Part shown: positions 54,886 through 63,574 of the stretch, one piece after another
Layout of the letters: every line of letters starts with the position of its first letter
Numbering within the stretch: position 1 is the first letter of the stretch
Assembly (NCBI RefSeq): GCF_004341515.1
Contig: NZ_SLZF01000004.1
Span: 558,001 to 622,000, forward strand
Direction of reading: 5' to 3'
Length of the DNA: 64,000 bases
Source: Allobosea sp. BK604
Lineage (GTDB): Bacteria; Pseudomonadota; Alphaproteobacteria; Rhizobiales; Beijerinckiaceae
The notes under the pieces: model-generated
What the model was told of the DNA's origin: nothing
The model's database searches: none
What the model saw: only the letters and a program-made list of their open reading frames with translations
Made by a program: the position numbers and the translations under genes

Positions 54886-55950
54886 TCAGGCCGGCTGCCG
54901 TCTCGGCCCCGGCATCAGGCGGCGGCCGAGCCACCAGCCGAGCCGCTGTGAGAACATCGCCAGAGCCAGGGCCCAGCCCAGCAGGGCAAGGAGCCAGCTT
55001 GCCGCGGTCAGGCTAAGGCTGCCGAGCACAAGGGCCGAGCGGCCGAGCAGCGTGAGGATGGCACGGGTCTTCGAGCCGGCCGTGCTGCTGAGTTTGGCAG
55101 CCCGGCCGATATCGCCGGCATCCTCGGCGACATTCAGGACCTGGCGCAGGCCGCGCTGGCCGGTTCTGGCATAGAGTGCGCCCGTGTCCTGCCCGAGCGC
55201 GGCGAAGCGCTTCATCGCGGCCGGGCGGATGAGATTGGCACTCGCCATGCGGGCGCCGGCGAGATCGAGCCGCGCGGCGGCGGCGAGGCTCGCATTCAAT
55301 GCCGGTCGGTCGATGGCACTGGCGGCGGTGCGGGCAAGGCCCACGGTCAAGCCTGGCGAGAGCTTGCCCGCCTTGCTCGCCGATTTGACGATGCTGAGGC
55401 CGCCGCGTGCCGGCAATCCGCCGCCGAGGCTGACCCAGGTCGCGGCACTGAGCACGAGCCCGGCGCCGGCCAGCGCCAGCACGGTCTGGTCCGGCGTCTC
55501 GCCGCGGACGAGTTTCTGCCCCTCATGAGCAAGGTCGCGCAGATCACCAAAGCCGATCAGATCGCCGGTGAGCGCCCCGGCAAAGCCGGCACCGCTGACG
55601 CGCTCGCCGGCGAAGAAGCCATAGCCGAAATCCTGGACGGCGCGGCTGAGCGCCTCGTCCTTCAGCGTGTCGAGGCGCTGGCGCAGCTCGGGCGCGATGC
55701 TGATGCCGCGCTCCTCCGCCAGATCGACGAAGCTTTCGGCCAGCTCGGAATCACCAGCTGCAATAGCGAGATCGATCTCCGAGGCGATGCGCTCAGGCGT
55801 CGCCACGCCGCGGAGCCGAATTTGCGACAACGCCGCCGGATCATCGGCGGCGGCGTGCAACTGCCAGCTTTGCCAGCCATTGGGAGCGATATAGGCGCCC
55901 GCGCCGGCCAATCCCGGCACGAGCACAAGCGCCAGCAACACCCGCTTCAT
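54886..55950 (-). CDS. Membrane protein of unknown function
   Basis: A 354-residue protein. A hydrophobic N-terminus (LLALVLVPGLAGAGAYI) is a signal or anchor, followed by a soluble helical region (~30-100) with SEIDLAIAAGDSELAESFVDLAEERG, a Gly-rich block around GYGFFAGERVSGAGFAGALTGDLIGFGD, and hydrophobic stretches near ~158-175 and 300-335. The C-terminus is Arg/Pro-rich. I recognise no named domain; similar proteins occur as hypotheticals in Hyphomicrobiales. It stands alone on the minus strand. Confidence 0.75.
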   Translation of the reverse strand: MKRVLLALVLVPGLAGAGAYIAPNGWQSWQLHAAADDPAALSQIRLRGVATPERIASEIDLAIAAGDSELAESFVDLAEERGISIAPELRQRLDTLKDEALSRAVQDFGYGFFAGERVSGAGFAGALTGDLIGFGDLRDLAHEGQKLVRGETPDQTVLALAGAGLVLSAATWVSLGGGLPARGGLSIVKSASKAGKLSPGLTVGLARTAASAIDRPALNASLAAAARLDLAGARMASANLIRPAAMKRFAALGQDTGALYARTGQRGLRQVLNVAEDAGDIGRAAKLSSTAGSKTRAILTLLGRSALVLGSLSLTAASWLLALLGWALALAMFSQRLGWWLGRRLMPGPRRQPA

Positions 55951-56034
55951 ATTCGCCCAGCCGCCCTTTCCGCCGCATCGTCAGCGGCGGTCTAGCAGAT
56001 AATCTGGGCGATATTGGCGCGGCGGCCTCGCTCT

Positions 56035-57009
56035 CTAGGGGAGCAGGACGGTCGATCCCGTCGTGCCGCGGCTTTCGAGCGCGCGATGCGCGTCGGCCGC
56101 ATCCTTCAGCGCGAAGGTGGCGTTGACCGGCACCGTGACCTTGCCGGATGCGACGGTGTCGAACAGGTTCTTCGCCATCGCGACCATGGTCCCGTGCTTG
56201 GCCGTATGCGTGTTCAGCGTCGGGCGGGTGACATAGAGCGAGCCCTTCGCGGCCAAGATGCCGAGATTGAACGCCTCGACCGCGCCGGAGGCATTGCCGA
56301 AGCTCGCGAGCAGGCCGAAAGGCTTCAGCGAGTCGAGCGAGGCCATGAACGTGTCCTTGCCGACGCCGTCATAGACCACGTCGCACATCGCGCCGCCGGT
56401 GATCTCCTTGACCCGCGCCGCGACATTCTCGTCGCGGTAGAGGATGACATGGTCGCAGCCATTGGCCTTGGCGAGCTCGGCCTTGTCCTTCGAGCCGACG
56501 GTGCCGATCACGGTCGCGCCCAGTGCCTTGCCCCATTGGCTGAGGATCAGGCCGGTGGCGCCGGCGGCGGCATGGACGAGGATCGTGTCGCCCTGCTTCA
56601 CCTTGTAGGTGCGGTGCAGCAGGTATTCGGCGGTCAGACCCTTCAGCATCATGCTGGCGGCGGCCTCGTAGGAGATCGCGGGCGACAGCGCCACCGTGTC
56701 GGCGACCGGCACGATGCGCTCCTCGGCATAGGCGCCGTGCGCCGAGACGACGGCGACGCGGTCGCCGACCTTGAACTCGGTGACGCCAGGGCCGACCGCG
56801 AGCACGTCGCCGGCCGATTCATTGCCGAGCACCAGCGGCAGACGCGGCGCAGGGTAGAGGCCCGAGCGGAAATAGGTATCGATGAAGTTGAGGCCGACGG
56901 CGCGGTTCTTGATCAGGAGCTGGCCCGGGCCCGGCGCCGGCAGCGTGATCTCCTCGAACTGCAGAACCTCGGGTCCACCGTTCTTATGAATCTGGATGGC
57001 CTTGACCAT
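56035..57009 (-). CDS. qorA: Quinone oxidoreductase (zeta-crystallin type, NADPH)
   Basis: A 324-residue medium-chain reductase without catalytic zinc. Blocks are AVGLNFIDTYFRSGLYP, the NADPH Rossmann motif AAAGATGLILSQWGKALGATVIG and YDGVGKDTF. It reduces quinones by one electron and acts in redox defence. The gene is divergent from the UbiH-like monooxygenase with a ~185-base shared region. A GGAG lies near the ATG. Confidence 0.94.
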   Translation of the reverse strand: MVKAIQIHKNGGPEVLQFEEITLPAPGPGQLLIKNRAVGLNFIDTYFRSGLYPAPRLPLVLGNESAGDVLAVGPGVTEFKVGDRVAVVSAHGAYAEERIVPVADTVALSPAISYEAAASMMLKGLTAEYLLHRTYKVKQGDTILVHAAAGATGLILSQWGKALGATVIGTVGSKDKAELAKANGCDHVILYRDENVAARVKEITGGAMCDVVYDGVGKDTFMASLDSLKPFGLLASFGNASGAVEAFNLGILAAKGSLYVTRPTLNTHTAKHGTMVAMAKNLFDTVASGKVTVPVNATFALKDAADAHRALESRGTTGSTVLLP

Positions 57010-57194
57010 GACATGAACTCCCTGACGTGATGGCCCGGACCATAGGGATTAGGCTTGGCCCAGCGCAATGGCCGAAATGCCGACATGACCAGCGTTGCAC
57101 GCCCGGGGGATTTGCAAATCCGCATGATCGCTCCGGAGGCAGATGCGGCGATCTCGTTCTGGCCAAGCGCCTGTCCTTCGGCTAGCCAAGGGGC

Positions 57195-58367
57195 ATGAGC
57201 GCTCATCAGCAGGATCAGGTGGATATCGCGATCGTCGGCGCCGGCGCCGTCGGCCTTGCGGCGGCGCTCGCCTTCGCCGCCGATGGCTGGCGCGTGGCGC
57301 TGTTCGGCAAGCCGACCGCGCCGCGCGACGGGCGCACCGTCGCGTTGCTCGACGCCTCCTGGCGCTTCCTCGACGGGCTCGGCTTGTTGCCAGCGCTGGA
57401 GGAGAAAGCCGCACCGCTCGCGGTGATGCGGCTCGTCGACGATACCGGCAGCCTGTTCCGGCAGCCACCGGTCGAGTTCATGGCATCCGAGCTCGGGCTC
57501 GAGGCGTTCGGCTGGAATATCGAGAATGTCGAGCTGGTCGGTGCGATGGCCGCGATCGTGCAGGCGAATCCGGCGATCCGCATCCTGCCGCATTTCGTCT
57601 CGGAGCTCGAGGCGAGCGATGAGGCTGTGACTCTGACCGGCGATGGTTTCGAGCCGCTACGCGCGCGGCTCGTGGTCGGCGCCGACGGACGACAATCACG
57701 CGTCCGCGCTGCCGCCGGCATCCAGGCGCGCGACTGGACCTACCCGCAAATGGCGCTGACGGCGATCATGTCGCATCGCCGCGAGCATCGTGACAGCTCG
57801 ACCGAGTTCCATACCCGCTCCGGCCCCTGCACTCTGGTGCCCCTGCCCGGCCGGCGCTCGTCGCTGGTCTGGCTGCTCGAGCCCGGCGAAGCGGCGCGCG
57901 TGGCAGAGCTCGACGATGCCGCCTTCGCCGCCCGCGTCGAACGGCAGGTTCACTCGCTGCTTGGCGCCATGACTGTCGAGGGGCCGCGCGGAAAAGTGCC
58001 GATGAGCGGGCTGTCGGTCGAGCATTTTGGCGCGGGACGCATGGCGCTGATCGGCGAGGCGGCGCATGTCTTTCCGCCGATCGGCGCGCAAGGTCTCAAT
58101 CTCGGACTGCGCGATGTCGCAGCGCTGCGGCGCTCGCTCGGCGGCGCCTCCGACCCCGGCTTCGAGGCCGTCATCGCGGCCTATGACAAGAGCCGCCAGA
58201 CAGATGTGCGGCTGCGCACCGGCGCGGTCGACGCGCTCAATCGCACCTTGCTGACCGATCTGCTGCCGGCCGACCTGTTGCGCGGCGCTGGATTGCTGGC
58301 GCTGTCGCGGATGGGGCCGTTGCGGCGGCTCGTCATGCGACAGGGGCTGGCCGGCGGGTTGAGCTGA
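57195..58367 (+). CDS. UbiH/UbiF/COQ6 family FAD-dependent monooxygenase
   Basis: A 390-residue flavin hydroxylase. FAD-binding GAGAVGL lies at residues 14-20 in IVGAGAVGLAAAL, the DG motif is VGADGRQSRVR and the second FAD block is GEAAHVFPPIGAQGLNLGL (287-305), with Glu where GDxxH is usual. The family hydroxylates the ubiquinone ring; which position this one acts on is open. It ends just before a palindromic repeat. Confidence 0.92.
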   Translation: MSAHQQDQVDIAIVGAGAVGLAAALAFAADGWRVALFGKPTAPRDGRTVALLDASWRFLDGLGLLPALEEKAAPLAVMRLVDDTGSLFRQPPVEFMASELGLEAFGWNIENVELVGAMAAIVQANPAIRILPHFVSELEASDEAVTLTGDGFEPLRARLVVGADGRQSRVRAAAGIQARDWTYPQMALTAIMSHRREHRDSSTEFHTRSGPCTLVPLPGRRSSLVWLLEPGEAARVAELDDAAFAARVERQVHSLLGAMTVEGPRGKVPMSGLSVEHFGAGRMALIGEAAHVFPPIGAQGLNLGLRDVAALRRSLGGASDPGFEAVIAAYDKSRQTDVRLRTGAVDALNRTLLTDLLPADLLRGAGLLALSRMGPLRRLVMRQGLAGGLS

Positions 58368-58404
58368 ACCGCAGGGCGGAGCGAGGCTCTCTTTCCCTTC
58401 TTCT

Positions 58405-58552
58405 TCCCTTCTCCCCTTGGGGGAGAAGGGAGCAGCGCGAAGCGCTGACGGATGAGGGAGGAGCGACCGGGCGAGCCGGTGGGCCCATCGCCCGTCCCTC
58501 CCTCATCCGTCTCGGCTGCGCCGAGCCACCTTCTCCCCCGAGGGGAGAAGGA
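58405..58552. repeat. Palindromic repeat invading the end of a CoA-transferase gene
   Basis: CCCTTCTCCCC/GGGGAGAAGGG (58406-58430) forms one hairpin; GGATGAGGGAGG (58450-58461) can pair with CCTCCCTCATCC (58498-58509); CCTTCTCCCC/GGGGAGAAGG (58529-58551) forms another. This CTCATCCGTC...CCTTCTCCCC type is a common dispersed element in alphaproteobacteria. The right half is translated as the C-terminal tail of the gene at 58503-59654. Confidence 0.85.
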
Positions 58553-59654
58553 GATTCTGATCCGCCCCGCTCGCCGGCACCTGCTTCAACCCCTCGCCCT
58601 TCTCCCTGAACACCGGCGCCAGCGGCAGCGGCGTCGAGACCAGCCTGCGTCCGCCCGGTTCCTCGGCCTGGGCGTCGAGCGCACCGCGGGCGGTCAGGTG
58701 CGGATCGGCCAGGGCCTCTTCCAGGCTGCGCACCACCGTGCAGCAGCAATCGCGCGGCTCGAGATGGTCACGCCAATAGGCGGCCGATTGCGCGGCGATC
58801 AGGGCCGCCACGGCGGCTCTCGTCGTCTCCGGCGCCACGCGATCGTCACGCAAGGCGGGAGCGAGGTCGATCGCCTCGCAAAAGCCCTCCCAGAATTTCT
58901 GCTCCAGGGCGCCGACCGCGAGAAACCAGCCATCCGAGGTGGCGTAGAGCCCGTAGCGCGGGCTCGCGCCGGTGAGCAACCCCTCGCCGCCCTCGGGATA
59001 GCGGCCGGTCGCCTGGCCTTGCGCGAGCCCGTACCAAGCGAAGGTCGGCATCGCGTCGGCCATGGCGATATCGAGATGGCAGCCCTCGCCGCGGCGCTCG
59101 CGCTGGCGCAGCGCCAGCAGGATGTTGAGCGCGGCGGGCATGGCGCCGCCGCCGATATCGGCGACGAGCGCAGGCGGCAGTGGCGGCGGCGCGCCACGCT
59201 TCAGTGATTGGCTGAGCAGCCCGCCGATCGCCTGGTAGTTGATGTCGTGCCCGGCCTCCTGCGCGCGCGGGCCGGATTGGCCGTAGCCGCTGATCGAGCA
59301 ATAGATCAGGCGCGGGTTGAGCGCCTTCAGCGCCTCGTAGCCGAAGCCGAGCCGCTCCATCACGCCCGGCCGGAACTGCTCGATCAGGATATCGGCGCGC
59401 TCAATCAGCGGCGTCAGGCGGGCCAATGCGTCGGGAGCTTTCAGATCGATCTCGATGCTCCGCTTGCCGCGGTTGAGCACGGCGAAGGGCGCCGAGGTCT
59501 CGCCGAAGCGCGGCGGGAAGCGCCGAAGGTCCTCGCCGCCGGGCCGTTCGACACGCACGACCTGCGCCCCGGCCTCGGCCAGGAACAGGCTGGCGAGCGG
59601 TCCCGGCAGCAGGGTCGAGAAATCGAGCACGAAGAGATCGTCGAGCGGCAGCAT
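58503..59654 (-). CDS. CaiB/BaiF CoA-transferase family protein (alpha-methylacyl-CoA racemase-like)
   Basis: A 383-residue class III CoA-transferase-fold protein. AGHDINYQAIGG (H136/D137) and VADIGGGAMPAALN (D167) match the catalytic His/Asp pattern of alpha-methylacyl-CoA racemases rather than formyl-CoA transferases. The last ~15 residues (LPSGEKVARRSRDG) and the stop are encoded by the palindromic repeat at 58405-58552, so the native C-terminus has been replaced or extended. It is 40 bases downstream of the AEC carrier gene and probably in one operon with it. Confidence 0.9.
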   Translation of the reverse strand: MLPLDDLFVLDFSTLLPGPLASLFLAEAGAQVVRVERPGGEDLRRFPPRFGETSAPFAVLNRGKRSIEIDLKAPDALARLTPLIERADILIEQFRPGVMERLGFGYEALKALNPRLIYCSISGYGQSGPRAQEAGHDINYQAIGGLLSQSLKRGAPPPLPPALVADIGGGAMPAALNILLALRQRERRGEGCHLDIAMADAMPTFAWYGLAQGQATGRYPEGGEGLLTGASPRYGLYATSDGWFLAVGALEQKFWEGFCEAIDLAPALRDDRVAPETTRAAVAALIAAQSAAYWRDHLEPRDCCCTVVRSLEEALADPHLTARGALDAQAEEPGGRRLVSTPLPLAPVFREKGEGLKQVPASGADQNLLLPSGEKVARRSRDG

Positions 59655-59694
59655 CGCTGTCCCGGAGATGGGCAGGCCGCACGCAGGGCGGCCA

Positions 59695-60663
59695 TCAGGG
59701 GAAGAGGTCGGCGGCCATCCTGCCCGTTCTGATCAGCCACAGGAAGCCCGTCAGCGTCACCATGGAGACCAGCGTGCCGACGAGGATACAGGCCGAGGCA
59801 CGTTCGATGCCGACCTTGTACTGCGTCGAGATCACGAAAATGTTCAGGGCCGGCGGCAGCGCCGCCATGATCACCGCCGCGTAGATCCAGGGCGCGGCGA
59901 AGCCGCCGAAAGCCGAAAGCAGCAGCCAGACCAGGAGCGGATGCAGGACGAGCTTGATCAGGACCAGCGCCGGAACCTCGCCCGGCATCGATTTCATCGG
60001 CCTGAGCGCCACGGTGACGCCGAGCAGGAACAGCGCGCAGGGGGCGGCCGCCTGCGAGAGCCAGAGCGTCATCTGGTCGATCGCGACCGGCAGCTTGAGC
60101 TGGGTATAGGCGGCGAAGACGCCGACCATCGTCGCGAGGTTGAACGGATGGGTCAGCACGCCCCAGACGACCTCGCCCGCGGTCGCAGCGAGGCTCTTCT
60201 TGCCGACACCGGCGAGCGCCATCAGGAAGGGCACGAGCGAGAACAGCAGCAGGCTGTCGAAGACGAAGATCAGCACCACCGGCGCGCTCGCCTCCGGCCC
60301 GAGCGCGGCCAGGATCAGCGGCGGGCCCATATAGCCGATATTGGAATAGGCGCCGGCGACGGCCTGCATCACCGATTGCGGCATCTCGCGCGTGTAGCGC
60401 CAGCCGACCGCGAAGGAGAGCGCGAAGGCGCAGAAGGTCGAGAGCGTCGTCGTGCCAATATAGGCCCAGTTGGCGAGTTCACTAAGATGCTTGTCGCTGA
60501 TCAACCGATAGAACAGGCAGGGCAGCGCGACATAGATCAGGAAATACTGCATCCAGGCGAGGCCCGCCTCCGGCAGCTTCTTGTAACGGCCGGCCGCGAA
60601 GCCGAGCAGGATCAGGCCGAAGAAGGGCGCGACCAGATTGAAGAGATTGGCAAGTTCGGCCAT
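59695..60663 (-). CDS. AEC family transporter
   Basis: A 322-residue inner-membrane protein with about ten helices, arranged as two five-helix bundles (auxin efflux carrier/malonate-dicarboxylate family, BART fold). The block AGAYSNIGYMGPPLILAALG near residue 105-125 and the AAPCALFLLGVTVALRP segment near 210 are typical. Family members move carboxylates such as malate or malonate. It heads an operon with the AMACR-like gene and is divergent from the malyl-CoA-lyase-like gene. Confidence 0.92.
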   Translation of the reverse strand: MAELANLFNLVAPFFGLILLGFAAGRYKKLPEAGLAWMQYFLIYVALPCLFYRLISDKHLSELANWAYIGTTTLSTFCAFALSFAVGWRYTREMPQSVMQAVAGAYSNIGYMGPPLILAALGPEASAPVVLIFVFDSLLLFSLVPFLMALAGVGKKSLAATAGEVVWGVLTHPFNLATMVGVFAAYTQLKLPVAIDQMTLWLSQAAAPCALFLLGVTVALRPMKSMPGEVPALVLIKLVLHPLLVWLLLSAFGGFAAPWIYAAVIMAALPPALNIFVISTQYKVGIERASACILVGTLVSMVTLTGFLWLIRTGRMAADLFP

Positions 60664-60929
60664 GCGGTGGATGCGACCTCGGGCGGGCGATGGCCGCCCA
60701 ATGCAGCCGGTGACTTGGCGATTCCGCGCGGTTTAGCGGCTCCGCGCCGCCAGGCAAGGCCGCTCAAGGCATGGGCGCCTCACCATTTCGGATAGAATGC
60801 CTAGGATAAATCTCCCAGGCCATTATTCCCAGGCATCCTGTCCTATTGACACAGGCAGATGCGAAAGGAGCAATGGACGGCGCCACGCCGCTCCGGCACA
60901 GTCGCTGCGTTGCAGCATGGAGTGCGCCG

Positions 60930-61979
60930 ATGACGGTGAAGACGCCGCGCCAGTTCTTCCGCCCGCTCGCCATCGGCGCGCCGGAACCGTGGCGCGAGCT
61001 GCCCTCGAGGCTGGAGCGGATGATCCATTTCGTGCCGCCGCATATCGAGAAGGTGCGCGCCAAGGTAGGCGAGCTCACCGGCCAGGTCGATATCGTGCTC
61101 GGCAATCTCGAGGATGCCATTCCGGTCGAGGCCAAGCAGGCGGCGCGCGACGGTTTCATCGCCATGGCCAAGGCTGTCGATTACGGCGCGACCGGCCTCT
61201 GGACCCGGCTCAATGCATTGAACTCGCCCTGGTTCCTCGACGATATCGGCGCGATCATGGCCGAGATCGGCGGCAAGCTCGATGTCGTGATGGTGCCCAA
61301 GGTCGAGGGTCCCTGGGATATCCACTATGTCGACCAGTTGCTCGCGCAGTACGAGGCGCGGCATCAGCTGCCCAAGCCGATCCTGATCCACGCCATCCTG
61401 GAAACCGCCGAGGGCGTGAAGAATGTCGAGGCGATCGCCACCGCCTCCCCACGCATGCACGGGATGAGCCTGGGGCCCGCCGACCTCGCCGCCTCGCGCG
61501 CGATGAAGACGACCCGGGTCGGCGGCGGTCACCCGGACTACAAGGTGATCGCCGACCCCTCCCCCGATGGCGGCCCGCGCGCGGTGGCACAGCAGGATCT
61601 CTGGCATTACACGCTGGCGAAGATGGTCGACGCCTGCGCCGCGGCCGGGATCAAGCCGTTCTACGGGCCGTTCGGCGATTTCGCCGATGCGGCCGCCTGC
61701 GAGGTGCAGTTCCGCAATGCCTTCCTGCTCGGCTGCGCCGGAGCCTGGACCCTGCATCCTTCGCAGATCGAGATCGCCAAGCGTGTCTTCAGCCCCGACC
61801 CGGACGAGGTGGTCTTCGCGCGGCGCATTCTCGAGGCGATGCCGGACGGCTCGGGCGCCGTGATGATCGACGGCAAGATGCAGGACGACGCCACCTGGAA
61901 GCAGGCCAAGGTGATCGTCGATCTCGCGAGGCAGGTCGCGGCGCGCGACCCGGCACTGGCCGAACGCTACGGATTGTGA
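60930..61979 (+). CDS. HpcH/HpaI aldolase/citrate lyase family protein (malyl-CoA lyase-like)
   Basis: A 349-residue CitE-type TIM-barrel lyase. [32 protein letters not shown] holds the acid-rich strand that binds Mg2+; [16 protein letters not shown] supplies the conserved Arg and VPKVEGPWD the Glu ligand; [12 protein letters not shown] and HPSQIEIA follow as in L-malyl-CoA/beta-methylmalyl-CoA lyases. GGAG seven bases before the ATG at 60930 sets the start. It should split or form a CoA-linked hydroxyacid, but the exact substrate is open. Confidence 0.9.
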   Translation: MTVKTPRQFFRPLAIGAPEPWRELPSRLERMIHFVPPHIEKVRAKVGELTGQVDIVLGNLEDAIPVEAKQAARDGFIAMAKAVDYGATGLWTRLNALNSPWFLDDIGAIMAEIGGKLDVVMVPKVEGPWDIHYVDQLLAQYEARHQLPKPILIHAILETAEGVKNVEAIATASPRMHGMSLGPADLAASRAMKTTRVGGGHPDYKVIADPSPDGGPRAVAQQDLWHYTLAKMVDACAAAGIKPFYGPFGDFADAAACEVQFRNAFLLGCAGAWTLHPSQIEIAKRVFSPDPDEVVFARRILEAMPDGSGAVMIDGKMQDDATWKQAKVIVDLARQVAARDPALAERYGL

Positions 61980-62104
61980 ACAGCAATCCCGGCGCAAGCC
62001 ATTGATCTTGACGTATTTGCGACGCAATCCTACCGCATGCGCGAAGTGGGCGGCGTTGCCCGTGGGTCCGAGGGCCTGCGGCCTGAGGAAGATCGAAACG
62101 GACA

Positions 62105-62434
62105 ATGGAAGCACGTTCGGCCAAGTTCCGAATCGGCCAGGTGGTGAAGCATCGCGTCTACCCGTTCCGGGGCGTGATCTTCGACGTTGACCCCGTCTTC
62201 TCCAATACGGAGGAGTGGTGGCTGGCGATTCCTGAGCATCTGCGCCCGGCGAAGGACCAGCCCTTCTATCATCTCTTCGCCGAGAACGAGGAGACGGAAT
62301 ATGTCGCCTATGTTTCCGAGCAGAACCTGGTGATCGACGAATCCGGCCAGCCGATCAGGCACCCGCAGGCCAAGGAATATTTCCGGCGCGACCGCAAGGG
62401 CCGCTACATGCTCGACCGGGCCGGGTTGAACTGA
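62105..62434 (+). CDS. hspQ: HspQ-family heat-shock/hemimethylated DNA-binding protein
   Basis: A 109-residue protein of the YccV/HspQ family. AKFRIGQVVKHRVYPFRGVIFDVDP, FSNTEEWW and the QPFYHLFAENEETEYVAYVSEQNL block are family hallmarks. In E. coli HspQ binds hemimethylated DNA and is a Lon specificity enhancer; which role applies here is unknown. The ATG lies a short way after the divergent region; the gene ends at a bidirectional terminator shared with the convergent IalB gene. Confidence 0.92.
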   Translation: MEARSAKFRIGQVVKHRVYPFRGVIFDVDPVFSNTEEWWLAIPEHLRPAKDQPFYHLFAENEETEYVAYVSEQNLVIDESGQPIRHPQAKEYFRRDRKGRYMLDRAGLN

Positions 62435-62495
62435 CTTCTCAGATCAGGCGGTCTCGGCAAGCGTCACGACAGACGCCTCCGATCTCCCAAAAACA

Positions 62496-62523
62496 AAAGG
62501 CCGGTCCTCGCGGACCGGCCTTT
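62496..62523. terminator. Bidirectional intrinsic terminator between hspQ and the IalB gene
   Basis: AAAGGCCGGTCC (62496-62507) pairs perfectly with GGACCGGCCTTT (62512-62523) around loop TCGC. It is flanked by AAAACAAAA on the left and TTTGTTCT on the right, giving a T-tract on both strands between two convergent genes. Confidence 0.9.
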
Positions 62524-62548
62524 GTTCTGTAAGCGGACCAAGCCGCGA

Positions 62549-63334
62549 TCAGGGCTTCGGCGGGATGGCGGGAGCACCCGGAGCCGGGGCGGCGCCCGGA
62601 GCAGGCATGGCGCCCGGAGCGGCATTGGCGCCGGAGCCACCAAGGCGCTGACGCAGCTCTTCCTGACGCTTGGCGAGCTCGTCCTGCAGCTGCTTCTGCT
62701 GCTCTTCCAGGACCTTCGGGTCGATCGGCGCGCCGTCGAAGCCCTTGGCGAAGTCGGCGAGCGGGATCTGGAAGGAGACCTCGCGGGCGCCCTGGTTCTG
62801 GACGCTCACGTTGAGGTTGGTGCCCTTCTTCATGGCGTTGATAAAGTCGTCCTTGATCTGCGACTCGGCGAAGCAGCCATTCGGGAAGCAGATCGCGTAG
62901 CGGCCCGAGACCGGCTGCGCATTGTCGACGCCGAAGCGGATGCCGGGGGTCAGCAGCAGGCCGAGCGGCATCAGGAAGCGCACGATCTTGTTGGGGTCGC
63001 CCTTGACGTCATAGATCGCGACCGCGAGCACCGGCTGGCCCTGATCGGAGACGAAGTCGCGGGTGGTGTAGCAGATTTCCTTGTTCGCGGCCTGATCCTT
63101 GCCGCAAACCTTGGTCCAGTTGGTCTGCGACGGTTCGGGCTTGACCTGGACGACGGTCGGGCCGGCCTGCTGGCCCTGGCCGGCTGGCGGCTGCGCGGGC
63201 TGCTGGGCCGGCTGCTGCGCCGGACGCTGGGCGGGGCGCTGCTGCTGAGCGAACGCGGCGACGGGGCTGAGGCCGAGCGCGGCGCTCAGGACAAGGCCGA
63301 TGGCGCGGCGAGACGAGCTGAACGAAGCGGACAT
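62549..63334 (-). CDS. Invasion-associated locus B (IalB) family protein
   Basis: A 261-residue exported protein. The signal peptide ends near FAQ (residue ~30) and is followed by a Gln/Pro-rich repeat tract (QQRPAQRPAQQPAQQPAQPP). The IalB domain (~65-205) has the paired cysteines CGK...ICYTT and ICFPNGC, and GLLLTPGIRFGVD. A coiled-coil-like Gln/Glu/Lys helix and a Pro/Ala/Gly tail close it. IalB-type proteins are periplasmic/envelope proteins of Hyphomicrobiales with no settled function. AAGGA upstream supports the ATG at 63334. Confidence 0.9.
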   Translation of the reverse strand: MSASFSSSRRAIGLVLSAALGLSPVAAFAQQQRPAQRPAQQPAQQPAQPPAGQGQQAGPTVVQVKPEPSQTNWTKVCGKDQAANKEICYTTRDFVSDQGQPVLAVAIYDVKGDPNKIVRFLMPLGLLLTPGIRFGVDNAQPVSGRYAICFPNGCFAESQIKDDFINAMKKGTNLNVSVQNQGAREVSFQIPLADFAKGFDGAPIDPKVLEEQQKQLQDELAKRQEELRQRLGGSGANAAPGAMPAPGAAPAPGAPAIPPKP

Positions 63335-63574
63335 ACCTTTTTCCTTATCAGGCGAATTCGATAACACGACTTCGCAAGCCGCGCGCATCATCGTCGACGA
63401 CCCAACCATCTTTGGGGCCGGCCTTCATGGGGCCGTGCACTTCCGCTGCGATTGAGGCGTTTGAATGACGCCTTGGTTGCGTTTAGCGAGTTCTGCTGCA
63501 GGTTTCCAGCCCGAACAGCGTGCATGACTGCTGCCAAGCCGTGTTATTCTTTTCTACGGGAATCAGGTCAGGCA

